Positions 22,201 to 30,628 of a stretch of 64,000 nt of DNA are shown here, piece after piece. The DNA comes from Hirundichthys speculiger (Eukaryota; Chordata; Actinopteri; Beloniformes; Exocoetidae), in the NCBI GenBank assembly GCA_018398805.1, contig JAGFBZ010000738.1:496001-560000 (forward strand). The letters run 5' to 3'. Made by a program: the position numbers and the translations under genes. The stretch's first letter is position 1. Every line of letters starts with the position of its first letter. The notes beneath the pieces were generated by a model. The model was not told the origin of the DNA and made no database searches. It was given only the letters and a program-made list of their open reading frames with translations.

Positions 22201-25200
22201 CCAGACTTCCGTCTCCGACTCCAGAGAACAAAGACCTGTTCTTCGTCACTAAAGGCTCCAGCCTGCAGCCCGCATCAGGTGACTCACTGGCAGCCAATCA
22301 GCTTCTGTCGTCCTTAGTCTGTCACCTGACCACTGACCCTTCTGATGTCACTTCCTGTAGGTATGCGGGGCTCTCCGGCTCCGAGTTCGTCCTACTCTGA
22401 CCCCAACGAGGCGGAAGGGACATTTGACACGACCAATGGGGGCCGCAGGGAAGGGCCAGAGCTGACCAATGAGAGCCGCAGCCTGTCCCTGGTGGATCTA
22501 CAGGACTCCTCCCCCTGTGACGGCCTTGACGACGGCCAATGGCCTCGCAGAACGGGGCTCCTCCCCCTGTCATTTCAGAACCCCGTCTATCACATGACCA
22601 CCACGTCGCCACGGCAGCAGCAGACAGAGGCCACGCCCTCTGACGGGTCTGTGGGGTCCCAGGGGAATGCAGAGGACAGAAGCGCCATGGCGACAAAGCC
22701 AGCGTTCCTCACGCAAATGTCGGTGGGGCTGGGGGAGCGAGGGGAGAGGATGTCAGCCATGTCCAGCAGCAGCAGCGGTGAGGAGTACTCCAGACGAGCG
22801 CTGTCCCTCTCCGATACCCTCACAGGTTTGGTTCCGATCCGGTCTCAGAGCTCACCTCAGCCAGGTAGGGTCATGACGCTGTTTGTTCCTCCCCAGCAGG
22901 CAGCTCCGCCCCTCCTCGGCAGAACTCATCAGGTCCTCAGAGACGCATCGATCAACCCCCTCCACCCAACTCGGCTCCGCCTGGACCCCCGCGGGGCCGT
23001 ACCCCCCCTAGCATGCTAAGTGGCGCAGGAACCGCCTACCCTCCACGCCCCGCCTCCGGCAGCATGATGTCATCCAGCCCAGACTGGCCCATCAGCGGCC
23101 AATCACGGCTCAGACAGATGTCTTCATCATCTAAAGGAGAAAGTCCAGAGAAACAGCGGCCCACGGCCAAGGTAACCGGGCTGAAACCGGGCCCAGTCTG
23201 CTGGTCCATGTGGGCCCGACTGGGTTAGAAGTGGGTTACCCAAGAGTGGGCTGGGCTTAGGAAGATGGGTCTGTTTGGGTCACGTGTATTAATGGACATT
23301 CAACCAAAACCAGTAACGAATTATAATGGCCAGTACCGATGATGATAACCAATCAGTTCATGGTTTTAAATATGTATACATATATAAAATATTACTAAAA
23401 GTATTCAGTCACCCATCTAAATCACTGAACTCAGGTGTTCCAATCACCTCCATGTGTAGAGAGCTTAATGAGTTTCCATGGATGAGCAGCTCCATCCAGC
23501 TGCTGCTGGACTCCAGAGAGTTGGAGACATGTCTCTGTCTGGACATCCGATGGATGAGTCTGGACGTCACTATGAAACAGAGACCATAAACGTGTCACCT
23601 GGTACATCCAAGAAGGAAAGAAAACAGCACACAAATGTCACACTGTATGAGCAGATTACTTTTTCTATCACTTATGCCATCTGTCCATCCAAGAAAAACC
23701 CTTTAAACCCACAAAATTATTTTTTAAAAAAACCCACCCAAGGTCCAAATGAGAACATCCAAAATCACTGCTCAAGTCCAAAAACAGAAACATGCACTGT
23801 CCTCCAATCATGAGTCTGGATCTTCCAGTGGTACCACGACTGACATCTTACACCAAAAAAATGAACTAAATAAACTAAATAAAATGGGAACTGGTGATAA
23901 ACTGTCACTGGGTCACTCTCCAGGTCTCACAGAGGTTTCCCATCTGTTGACCAGTGAACTGTGGGCCTGGGTCTGGAGCTAGCTCACTGAGCACCAAATC
24001 AAGTAAAGATGTCATCTTTTAAAATGGTCACTATGTGATGATCCTTACCGTCCTTACTGTTACACCCACTTTGTGAAGTATTCCACAATGACCAAGAGGA
24101 AGGTGTTACCGGTTTTGCTTCGGGGAAGGGGCCCAAAAAGCTCGATTCCTAGGTTTTCCCAAACTGTCTTGATGGTCGTGGACTGCATGAATCCGGCTGG
24201 TTTTTGGTTTTCTGCCTTGTAAGTTTGACAGATGTGGCTCAGCTTAACATGGTTCCACACATCCTTTCTGACTGATGGCCACCACGATACTTTGAGGATC
24301 CTCAAGAGCGTTTCGATCTGCCCAGGTGACCACTCAAAGGATGATGATGGAAACATAGCAGAAGCATGGGAACTCAACTTTCTGGTACTTACCTGTCTTG
24401 TCCTTGGACAATGGGAAACCCTACCAGGTCTGCCCTGCTGTTGTGGGCAGGATCAGGGAATAGGTCCAAGAAGGTAAAGGGACATTGTCCACAGCTGCAG
24501 AAACGGGTGGAGCAACAGTTCTTGACAGAGCATCTAGCACAATATTCAACACAATACTGCACTTTAAACTGGAACTGCTGGAGGCACAAGATCCAATGTG
24601 TCAGACGGGAAGAGGTTATAGGGAACTTGAAAGCCCATGTCTGAGCGGCGTGGTCTGTAAAAATGGTAAACCCAGCTCCCTCCAGGTAATGTTGCCCCTT
24701 TTCAACAGCCCTACACCACTCAGACACTCATTTGAGTACAATGCAAGATGCAAGTTGGACCGGGGTGTGTCATAACAGCCATGGACTATGGGCCATACAC
24801 CATCACCCGAGACAATATGACCCAAGAATTTCAAGTCCCTCTGGAAGAAGAGTATTTTTAAAGTTAAGCACAAGGTTGGCAGACCTTGTGCTTAACTAAT
24901 TTCCAATTCCCCATGACTGCATGCAAATCCTCACCAATGTAGACATGATTTCTACCCCAGAGCTTTCCCAGGACTTTAACTATTCAGCGCTGGAACGTAG
25001 CTCCACCATTTTTCAAACCTTGGCATGCACTTGAACTGATATGGACCTAATGGAGTAATCACAACAGTTTCGGCTTTGCAGTCCTCAGACATGGTCACCT
25101 GCCAGTATCCAGATTTTACATCAAGGGTGCTGAAGAAAGCAGCGCCATGCATGGACTCCAGTAAATCATGGATGACTGGGACTGGGGAAGCATCTGGCCT

Positions 25201-27784
25201 CATTTTGGCATTAAAGCTTTGATAATCCACACAAAATCTCATGGACCCATAAGGCTTAGGGACTAATACCACAGGGGCTCCGCAGGCTGATTGTGATGGA
25301 TTAATAATACCATCATGAAGCATCTGCTCAGTGTGCTCATATATAATCTCACATTTATACGGTGAAACACAGAATGCTTTACCCTGAAAAGGCACCTCAT
25401 GTGTGGTAGAAATAAAATATTCTTCAGCTGTGATCCTCATAGCTGTAATCCCCATCCTAATAGTTAATGGACTTCTACAGGCCCCTAGTGGTCAATAGAA
25501 GAACTGCAGCCTCTACTGGTCAGTAAAGGAACTGCAGCTTCCAGTGGTCGGAAGAGGAACTGTAGCCTCTAGTGGTCAGTAGAGGAACTGCAGCCTCTAG
25601 TGGTCAATGGAGGAACTGCAGCCTCTAGTGGTCTGTAGAAGAACTGCAGCCTCTAGTCATTGATAGAGGAACTGCAGCCTCTAGTGATTAGTAGAGGAAC
25701 TGCAGCCTGTAGTGGTCAGTAGAGGAACTGCAGCCTCTAGTGGTCGGTAGATGAACTGCAGCCTCTACTGGTCAGTAGAGGAACTGCAGCCTCTGGTTGT
25801 CGGTAGAAAAACTGCAGCCTCTGGTGGTCAGTAAAGGAACTGCAACCTCTAGTGGTCAGTAGAGGAACTGCAACCTGTAGTGGTCGGTAAAGGAACTGCA
25901 GCCTCTGGTGGTCGGGAGTGGAACTGCAGCCTCTGGTGCTCGGGAGAGGAACTGGAGCCTCTGGTAGTCGGTAGAGGAACTGCAGCCTCTGGTGCTCGGG
26001 AGAGGAACTGCAGCCTCTGGTAGTCAGAAGAGGAAATGTAGCCTCTGGTGGTCAGAAGATGAACTGTAGCCTCTGGTAGTCGGTAGAGGAACTGCAGCCT
26101 CTGGTGGTCAGAAGAGGAACTGTAGCCTCTGCTGGTCAGAAGAGGAACTGTAGCCTCTGGTAGTCGGTAGAGGAACTGCAGCCTCTGGTGGTCAGAAGAG
26201 GAACTGTAGCCTCTGGTGGTTGGAAGAGGAACTGCAGCCTCTGGTGGTCAGAAGAGGAACTGTGGCCTCTGGTGGTTGGAAGAGGAACTGCAGCCTCTGG
26301 TGGTCAGAAGAGGAACTGCAGCCCCTGGTGGTCAGAATAGGAACTGTAGCCTCTGCTGGTCAGAAGAGGAACTGTAGCCTCTGGTAGTCGGTAGAGGAAC
26401 TGCAGCCTCTGGTGGTCAGAAGAGGAACTATAGCCTCTGGTGTTTGGTAGGTGCAGTAAATTGTTTTAAACTGATTTTCGGCTCCAGCTGAGGTTCAGTT
26501 CTATGTTGAAACTGAACCTATGTCAGGAACACAGTCAGGTCAGACGTATCTTCTCTCAGGTATCTGTCCAGGTAACCTCTCAGGTGTGTGTGCCCAGGCT
26601 CCATCACCCTGTGCCCTGGATCGAACCGCTGCCTGGCTGCTCAACATGAACTCTGCCTCCTCCTACGGTGAGACGGAGGAGGACCGCCATGACGATGCTC
26701 TGGTGGAGAAGGTGAGTCATCATTGTTGTGGATGCGTGTAGGTCCTGGAGGTCCTGGAGGTTCTGATGGTGTGTCCCTGTGTGTCTCTATGTGTCTCTCT
26801 GGTTCCCTGTGTGTCCCTGTGTGTCCCTGTGTGTCTCTGCGTGTCTCTGTGTGTCCCTATGTGTCCCCGTGTGTCCCTGTGTGTCTCCATGTGTCTCTCT
26901 GTGTCCCTGTGTGTCTCTGCGTGTCTCTGCGTGTCTCTGTGTGTCCCTATGTGTCCCCGTGTGTCCCTGTGTGTCTCCATGTGTCTCTCTGTGTCCCTGT
27001 GTGTCTCTGCGTGTCTCTGTGTGTCTCTGTCCAGTACCAGCAGGAGATTGCACTGCTGCAGGAGAAACTGCGCGTGGCAGCGCTGCGACAGGAGGAGTGT
27101 GAGGCACGGCTGATGGTCCAGGACCAGCAGAACCAGCGCATGCTACAGGAGTACCAGGTCTGTCACACCTGAGACTCACCTGTAGAGGGGGCGGGACCAC
27201 ACAACACACCGAACCAACAGGACTGTGTGTGTTTCAGGCTCGGCTGGAGGACACAGAGAGCAGACTGAGGAGGCTGCAGGATGACAAAGATCTGCAGATG
27301 AACAGCATCATCAGCAGGTCAGAACAAGCCTCTGACACGGTTCTAGTTCATCAGAGCCATTCCCAGGACATACAGTAGTTAAGTTCTAGAACCAGCCTCT
27401 GACACGGTTCTGGTTCATCAGAACCATCCCCAGGACATACAGTAGTTCGGTTCTAGGACCAGCCTCTGACCGTACCAGATCAGTACAGACTGGACTAGAC
27501 CAGATCAGACCAGATCAGATCAGACCAGTCCAGACCAGACCGGACCAGATCAGTCCAGATCAGATCGGACTGGACCAGACCAGACCGGACCAGACCAGTC
27601 CAGATCAGATCAGACAGGACCAGACCAGATCAGTACAGACTAGCTCAGACCAGACCAGGTCAGATTAGATCAGATCAGATCGGACCAGACAAGATCAGAT
27701 CAGATCGGACCAGACCAGACCAGACCCAACCAGACCAGACTAGATCAGATCAGATCAGATCAAATCAGATCAGACTGGACTAGA

Positions 27785-27815
<31 letters not shown>

Positions 27816-29788
27816 CAGCCTGCTCACCTTCTGACCAAAGGCTACAGGCCAGTCACTGGTTCTACCATCACTACGAGCAGGTCATAAAATCTGTTATTAC
27901 ACCTATCAGCATAACAAGACGTGTCTTCCTGTTCTTTCTTTACTGTGAGGTCCTCATTTACAGCTCAGTGCAGCTGTCAGTTATTTAAACCACGCCCCCA
28001 ATTACCCATACTTTGTTCAATAACATTTGACTTGATGCGGCCTATAAAAATGGAAGACAGGAAAACCAGACAGGAGCCAGACTAGAACCAGACTGGAACC
28101 AGGCTGGAACCAGACAGGGACCAAGCAGGAATCAGACTGGAACCAGACCGGAACCAAACTGGAACCAGTCTGGAACCAGACCGGAACCAGACTGGAACCA
28201 GACTGGGACCAGACAGGACCCAGACAGGACCCAGACCGGAACCAGACAGAAACCAGACTGGAACCTGACTGGAACCAGACAGGACCCAGACTGGAATCAG
28301 AGAGGAACCAGACTGGAACCAGACAGAAACCAGACTGGAACCAGAATGGGACCAGACAGGAACCAGACAGGACCCAGACTGGAACCAGACAGAAACCAGA
28401 CAGGGACCAGACTGGGACAAGACAGGAACCAGACCGGAATCAGACAGGAACCAGACTGGAACCAGACAGAAACCAGACTGGAACCAGACTGGGACCAGAC
28501 AGGACCCAGACAGGACCCAGACAGGACCCAGACAGGAACAAGACAGAAACCAGACTGGAACCTGACTGGAACCAGACAGGACCCAGACTGGAACCAGAGA
28601 GGAACCAGACTGGAACCAGACAGAAACCAGACTGGAACCAGACTGGGACCAGACAGGACCCAGACAGGACCCAGACAGGAACCAGACAGGAATCAGACTG
28701 GAACCAGACCGGAACCAGCTGGGGTCCTGAAGGTAACAGGGGCCACAGTGGGGTTCTGAAGGTAACAGGGGCCACAGTGGGGTCCTGAAGGTAACAGGGG
28801 CCACAGTGGGGTCCTGATGGTAACAGGGGGGCCTGCTGTTAACTGGTGTGACTCGGGGCTTTATGACTGGGAGCCAGAGTGTGGTGGGCGGCTGAGGTAA
28901 GAGGTGCATTGTGGGTAGTTTGTTTTGGTTTCGGTCCAACTCTTTGGAGGCTCAGACGGAGCAGCTGCTTTACTCACTTGTCTGACGTGTCACCTGTCCA
29001 GGTTGATGGCTGTGGAGGAGGAGCTGAAGAAGGATCACTCTGACATGCAGGCTGTGGTAGACTCCAAGCAGAAGATCATCGAGGCACAGGTACCTGGGCC
29101 CATCTTTGCTCACCCCTCTCACCTGTATGTCCTTCCTGTCTCAGTCTCACCTGTCTGTCTCTCTTGTCTCTGCCTCACCTTTCTCACCTGTCTCTGTCTC
29201 ACCTTTCTCTGTCTCACCTGTCTGTCTCACCTGTCTCTGCCTCACCTATCTCACTTGTCTGCCTCACTTGTCTCTGTCTCAGCTGCCTGTCTTTCCTCTC
29301 TCTGCCTCACCTTTCTCACCTGTCTCTGTCTCACCTGCCTCATCTGTCTCACCTGCCTGTCTCACCTGCCTCTGCCTCACCTGTATCTCTCTTCTGTCTC
29401 ACCTGTCTCTGCCTCACCTGTCTGTCTCACCTGTCTCTGTCTCTGCCTCACCTCTCTCTCGTCTCACCTGTCTTTCCTACCTGTCTCAGCCTCACCTGTG
29501 TCTGTCTCACCTGCTTCACCCATCTCTGCCTCACCTATCTCTCGTCTCACCTGTTTTTTTTACCTGTCTCAGCCTCACCTGTGTCTGTCTCACCTGTCTC
29601 TCCTACCTGTGTCTCAGGAGAAGAGGATCGCCAGTCTCGATGCAGCGAACACTCGTCTCATGGCGGCTCTGACTCAGCTCAAGGAGCGCTACGCTGTGAC
29701 ATCACAGAGGAACGGCCTGTCTCCGAGCAACACGTCTTCCCTGCAGATTACCGAGAACGGAGAGTTCCGAAATTCCGGAAACTGCTGA
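4099..29788 (+). CDS. dab2ip: DAB2-interacting protein-like Ras GTPase-activating protein (17 coding pieces)
   Basis: SynGAP/DAB2IP/RASAL2-family protein, about 1060 residues when spliced. Order of domains: a PH-domain remnant ([37 protein letters not shown]), a C2 domain ([20 protein letters not shown]), and the RasGAP domain with its arginine finger in [10 protein letters not shown] and the FLRFLCPA motif. A disordered Pro/Ser region follows ([30 protein letters not shown]). The C-terminal coiled coil runs from [15 protein letters not shown] to [20 protein letters not shown]. The C-terminus [15 protein letters not shown] fits DAB2IP better than SYNGAP1 or RASAL2 from memory. Family role: stimulates GTP hydrolysis by Ras and scaffolds ASK1/TNF signalling at membranes. 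Start: ATG 4099 matches the DAB2IP isoform beginning MPRLKESRS. Oddities: one surplus base in coding exon 8 gives an early stop, and a 32-base gap separates two coding blocks. Confidence 0.9.
4600..4830 (+). repeat. Teleost SINE-like repeat with tRNA B-box-like block
   Basis: It contains 'tccatccattatccatcccc' then 'gtctatcccagctctctcc' and 'ccacctggacaggtc', shared with 37610-37735. Next comes a tRNA-like block with 'gggggttcaaaccctggtc' (B box) and 'ccttgggcaaaggtccttta'. The tRNA-derived nature is inferred from the B box; no A box is clear. It is not a functional tRNA gene. Confidence 0.5.
4880..5690 (+). pseudogene. Non-LTR retrotransposon relic (ORF region upstream of reverse transcriptase)
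   Basis: Three blocks read in different frames recall the N-terminal part of a fish LINE polyprotein: [20 protein letters not shown] (4996-5055), [17 protein letters not shown] (about 5230-5282), and [20 protein letters not shown] followed by an in-frame stop then [15 protein letters not shown] (about 5320-5500). Frame changes and stops show it is dead. The clade (R4/Dong-like or related) is uncertain. A ~50-base part near 5105-5158 recurs inverted at 5588-5640. Confidence 0.5.
5691..6079. other. Intronic sequence, nothing recognised
   Basis: AT-rich unique-looking sequence between the LINE relic and the hAT element. No gene or repeat signal could be supported. Confidence 0.4.
6088..7811. 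mobile_element. hAT-superfamily DNA transposon relic, both ends and target duplication present
   Basis: The ends are inverted: the left starts CAGAGCCGGCCCAAGGC and the right, read on the - strand, starts CAGAGCCGACCCAAGCC. Both carry the extended block 'gcttagggcccc'. The 8-base direct repeat CATGAAAT flanks it at 6080-6087 and 7812-7819, the length typical of hAT insertions. At 1.7 kb it is internally deleted; only the transposase C-terminus remains. Confidence 0.9.
7004..7225 (+). pseudogene. hAT transposase C-terminal dimerisation fragment
   Basis: The frame reads [40 protein letters not shown] and ends at a stop after KARKHRF. This is the hAT C-terminal dimerisation signature. The catalytic part is absent upstream within the element, so it cannot encode active transposase. 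Confidence 0.85.
9941..10136 (+). repeat. Copied intron-end block with hAT remnant, copy 1
   Basis: About 130 bases from 'aatatctggggtctcccc' to 'ctgctgatctgaatt' duplicate the sequence that sits just before the exon at 14063. Directly joined is a 19-base hAT right end (10072-10090) plus 'catgaaatgtattgatttta', the original flank of the transposon at 7812. Confidence 0.9.
11005..11200 (+). repeat. Copied intron-end block with hAT remnant, copy 2
   Basis: Near-identical to the block at 9941-10136, with the hAT end at 11136-11154. The spacing from copy 1 is about 1.06 kb and to the original at 13916 about 2.9 kb. Confidence 0.9.
13916..14051 (+). repeat. Copied intron-end block, exon-adjacent copy
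   Basis: Same ~130 bases as copies 1 and 2, but after 'ctgatctgaatt' it continues into 'atgctgtatttcttag' and the dab2ip exon instead of the hAT end. It is probably the ancestral copy. Confidence 0.85.
14063..14235 (+). CDS. dab2ip: dab2ip coding exon 2
   Basis: Encodes [20 protein letters not shown] to [12 protein letters not shown], the end of the PH-like part and entry to C2. The donor 'AAACG|gtatgt' splits an arginine codon completed by the G at 14361. Confidence 0.92.
14361..14632 (+). CDS. dab2ip: dab2ip coding exon 3 (C2 domain)
   Basis: Encodes [37 protein letters not shown] and [14 protein letters not shown]. The donor is 'ATCAGAG|gtacgt', phase 1. The intron from exon 2 is only 125 bases. 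Confidence 0.92.
14745..14892 (-). repeat. tRNA-derived SINE-like repeat
   Basis: Read on the - strand it has 'tggtggtgcagtggtaaggg' (A-box-like) and 'gcgggttcgactcctgac' (B-box-like). It then runs into an AT-rich tail near 14720. No functional tRNA fold is claimed. Confidence 0.5.
14893..15180 (+). repeat. Teleost interspersed repeat ('ttttatttgtatagcg' family), copy 1
   Basis: Starts 'aattcaattttatttgtata', includes 'ggcactttacagagaccc', 'gaggaagaaaccttgatcag' and a purine-rich end. The same order of blocks is present at 32396-32760. The class is not certain. Confidence 0.6.
15400..18357 (+). repeat. 3-kb minisatellite, 37-base unit
   Basis: About 80 copies of 'ggtggaggtcaacgctggga' plus 'tgacatctatatagaca'. 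Some copies carry TGACGTCT (CRE-like half site) in place of TGACATCT. Long blocks recur, for example 15540-16020 versus 17405-17890. It ends about 35 bases before the acceptor of exon 4. Confidence 0.95.
18394..18602 (+). CDS. dab2ip: dab2ip coding exon 4
   Basis: Encodes [39 protein letters not shown] and [13 protein letters not shown], linking C2 to the RasGAP domain. Ends in phase 0 at 'AAG|gtagcc'. Confidence 0.92.
19029..19173 (+). CDS. dab2ip: dab2ip coding exon 5 (arginine-finger exon)
   Basis: Encodes [19 protein letters not shown], then [18 protein letters not shown] with the catalytic arginine finger, then [11 protein letters not shown]. Donor 'CTCG|gtacaa' is phase 1. Confidence 0.93.
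19215..19480. repeat. Minisatellite, ~19-base unit
   Basis: About fourteen copies of 'cagctgctgcaaacggaca' with 'cacctgaaaacagaca' variants, in dab2ip intron 5. Confidence 0.9.
19926..20070 (+). CDS. dab2ip: dab2ip coding exon 6
   Basis: Encodes [40 protein letters not shown]. Acceptor 'tgttcag', donor 'TACAG|gtgagc', phase 2. Confidence 0.93.
20221..20457 (+). CDS. dab2ip: dab2ip coding exon 7 (RasGAP core)
   Basis: Encodes [38 protein letters not shown] and [20 protein letters not shown], which includes the family FLRFLCPA motif, to NLANFSK. Donor 'AGCAA|gtatgc', phase 2. Confidence 0.93.
20574..20764 (+). CDS. dab2ip: dab2ip coding exon 8, frame broken by one surplus base
   Basis: Encodes [19 protein letters not shown] to [17 protein letters not shown]. 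At 20741-20748 'cccttgct' has one T more than family alignment (LLTEIDQ) and exon phases need. The literal frame ends at TGA 20758-20760. Without the surplus base the exon is 63 codons and joins the next exon in phase 0. Confidence 0.85.
20759..21662 (+). repeat. Minisatellite, 21-base unit that includes the splice donor
   Basis: About 42 copies of 'gaccaggtaacacacctgta' plus one base. The first copy is the real junction: exon end GACCAG, intron start gtaacacacctgtaa. Because 21 is a multiple of three, both strands are open over long stretches, without coding meaning. Confidence 0.95.
21857..22089 (+). CDS. dab2ip: dab2ip coding exon 9
   Basis: Encodes [20 protein letters not shown] then a Pro/Ser-rich stretch ([18 protein letters not shown]). 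Donor 'GGAGG|gtgagt', phase 2. Confidence 0.9.
22187..22278 (+). CDS. dab2ip: dab2ip coding exon 10
   Basis: Encodes [20 protein letters not shown] then [10 protein letters not shown], a conserved DAB2IP motif. Phase 2 in, phase 1 out. Confidence 0.92.
22361..22864 (+). CDS. dab2ip: dab2ip coding exon 11 (disordered region)
   Basis: Encodes [49 protein letters not shown] and [18 protein letters not shown]. It ends at 'CCAG|gtaggg', after which the conserved frame is lost until 22897. Confidence 0.85.
22865..22896 (+). other. 32-base intron-like gap or frameshift site in dab2ip
   Basis: 'gtagggtcatgacgctgttt' then 'gttcctccccag' has donor, branch-like 'tcatgac', pyrimidine tract and acceptor, and removing it keeps the frame ([14 protein letters not shown]). 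It is shorter than any vertebrate intron I know, so a collapsed intron or a one-base deletion are alternatives. Confidence 0.5.
22897..23171 (+). CDS. dab2ip: dab2ip coding exon 12 (proline-rich)
   Basis: Encodes [54 protein letters not shown] and [22 protein letters not shown] and RGRTPP match the DAB2IP Pro-rich region. Donor 'AAG|gtaacc', phase 0. Confidence 0.88.
23172..24039. other. dab2ip intron 12, first part: nothing recognised
   Basis: AT-richer sequence without exon-like signals or clear repeats. Short frames here resemble nothing known to me. Confidence 0.4.
24040..25460 (-). pseudogene. Ty3/gypsy-type LTR retrotransposon pol relic
   Basis: In - strand order: reverse transcriptase (about 25455-24976) with [14 protein letters not shown] and [15 protein letters not shown], in place of the usual FSTLDL. 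Next comes the RNase H region ([13 protein letters not shown], then [15 protein letters not shown]). Last is the integrase start ([32 protein letters not shown]), ending near 24060. It is broken by frameshifts, stops and internal loss between RT and RNase H. No LTRs were found. It lies antisense inside dab2ip intron 12 and abuts the 28-base array. Confidence 0.9.
25490..26450 (-). repeat. 28-base minisatellite, inverted orientation
   Basis: About 34 copies of 'gaggaactgcagcctctagt' plus 'ggtcagta', the reverse complement of the unit at 7855-13915. The right half is dominated by a 'ctctggtggtcagaa' variant, so it has evolved separately. Confidence 0.95.
26598..26711 (+). CDS. dab2ip: dab2ip coding exon 13
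   Basis: Encodes [20 protein letters not shown] to [18 protein letters not shown] is conserved in DAB2IP. The acceptor chosen is 'gtgtgcccag' at 26597, the one giving phase 0. Confidence 0.88.
26760..27031 (+). repeat. Minisatellite, 10-base unit, up to the acceptor
   Basis: About 25 copies of 'tgtgtctctg' or 'tgtgtccctg', ending 'tctctgtccag' at the exon 14 acceptor. A block of about 110 bases is duplicated within it. Confidence 0.9.
27035..27157 (+). CDS. dab2ip: dab2ip coding exon 14 (coiled coil)
   Basis: Encodes [20 protein letters not shown] and [15 protein letters not shown], heptad-rich. Both ends are phase 0. Confidence 0.92.
27238..27317 (+). CDS. dab2ip: dab2ip coding exon 15 (coiled coil)
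   Basis: Encodes [20 protein letters not shown] and MNSIISR; the donor 'AGCAG|gtcaga' is phase 2. Confidence 0.92.
27480..27815. repeat. Simple repeat of AGATC/AGACC words
   Basis: Loose five-base repeat ('cagaccagatcagatcagac') over about 330 bases, in dab2ip intron 15. Confidence 0.8.
28075..28725. repeat. Minisatellite, ~10-11-base unit
   Basis: About sixty copies of 'aaccagactgg' / 'aaccagacagg', with a block of about 270 bases repeated twice (around 28190-28460 and 28470-28690). Confidence 0.9.
28725..28830. repeat. Short minisatellite, ~30-base unit
   Basis: Three to four copies of 'gtcctgaaggtaacaggggc' plus 'cacagtgggg'. Confidence 0.8.
29002..29089 (+). CDS. dab2ip: dab2ip coding exon 16 (coiled coil)
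   Basis: Encodes [19 protein letters not shown] then [10 protein letters not shown], nearly identical to DAB2IP/RASAL2. Donor 'CACAG|gtacct', phase 0. Confidence 0.93.
29100..29617 (+). repeat. Pyrimidine-rich minisatellite up to the last acceptor
   Basis: Many copies of 'tctcacctgtctctgcc' words fill intron 16. Several copies include 'gtctcag', the same heptamer that serves as the true acceptor of exon 17 at 29617. Confidence 0.85.
29618..29788 (+). CDS. dab2ip: dab2ip last coding exon
   Basis: Encodes [38 protein letters not shown] and the C-terminus [15 protein letters not shown], ending at TGA 29786-29788. Confidence 0.94.
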   Translation, partial: EKRIASLDAANTRLMAALTQLKERYAVTSQRNGLSPSNTSSLQITENGEFRNSGNC

Positions 29789-30283
29789 GCTGCTGCTCTC
29801 TGAGCCGTGATTGACTGTGACAACTGGGGATGGGAGGGGTTAAACCATGCCAGTCACAAGCAGCCGGAGGCGGGGCTAACTTACAGAGACCTGTCAATCA
29901 GCCTGGAACCAGACCCCTTCTCCTGTTACTGGGTTCACTTCCTGTTTTTGTTGTGCATGTTTTACCAAGTCTGACACTGTTTACGTTTGGTACTTCCTGT
30001 AAAGATCCAGTTCTACATGGCCCCGCTCCCCGAAGCTCATGTTTACGTAACCACGTGACCCGTCTAGCTGGAGACCCAACTATCTTCATCCTCCCGTTGT
30101 GTGTTACAGGAACAAACGCTGGCCCTGGGTCACATGACCAGCTGAGTGGGTGTGGCCTGTCCGGGCTTCCTTAGACCCCAGTGTATCTCAGTTAGTTTGT
30201 GTTGTTTCAGAGAACTTTAATGTAAACTCAGATTTTATTGTAAAACAAAAGTTTAAATTGTGATGAATAGTTTGTGACCCAAT

Positions 30284-30314
<31 letters not shown>

Positions 30315-30400
30315 GCTTCTGTCTGTGGTATATTTATGAGCCCGTCTTCCCTCAGATCCTGTTACTGACCCACAGGAGACAATAAAACCAAACTGTCAGA
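29789..30400 (+). other. dab2ip 3' untranslated region
   Basis: About 600 bases without exon-like frames, including a (CA)n run at about 30282-30309. It ends after AATAAA at 30381-30386, so cleavage is expected near 30395-30410. Confidence 0.6.
30381..30386 (+). terminator. dab2ip poly(A) signal AATAAA
   Basis: Canonical hexamer 593 bases after the stop codon, followed downstream by 'gtggtgtctgtg' as a possible GT-rich element. The opposing gsn signal lies 30 bases away. Confidence 0.65.
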
Positions 30401-30416
30401 CAAACACACCACAGCT

Positions 30417-30422
30417 TTTATT
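30417..30422 (-). terminator. gsn poly(A) signal AATAAA (- strand)
   Basis: 'tttatt' on + is AATAAA on -, 43 bases after the gsn stop codon. This would give a very short 3' UTR; a farther site to the left is not excluded. Confidence 0.6.
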
Positions 30423-30464
30423 CATTCACACTGTTACAGTGGTGTCTGTGAACAGGAAGTGATG

Positions 30465-30628
30465 TCACTGGCCCTGCAGGAGGCGCTCCAGCGGGTCGAC
30501 GCTCCAGAAGTCTTGGTTCCAGCCCAGAAACCAACCCGTGAAGGTGGGCACCTCGAAGCCCTGCTTGACCGTCACGATGGGGGTACGCGGGTCACGGCCA
30601 GCCGGGTCGCTCTTGATGTAGCGCTGAG
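30465..30628 (-). CDS. gsn: gsn exon 18 (last)
   Basis: Encodes [36 protein letters not shown] and [13 protein letters not shown], then TGA at 30467-30465. Acceptor 'tgtgcag' on the - strand. Confidence 0.92.

Noticed and set aside
28082..28939. 285-residue open frame on - ('[10 protein letters not shown]' repeats)
   Set aside because: Minisatellite artefact in dab2ip intron 15.
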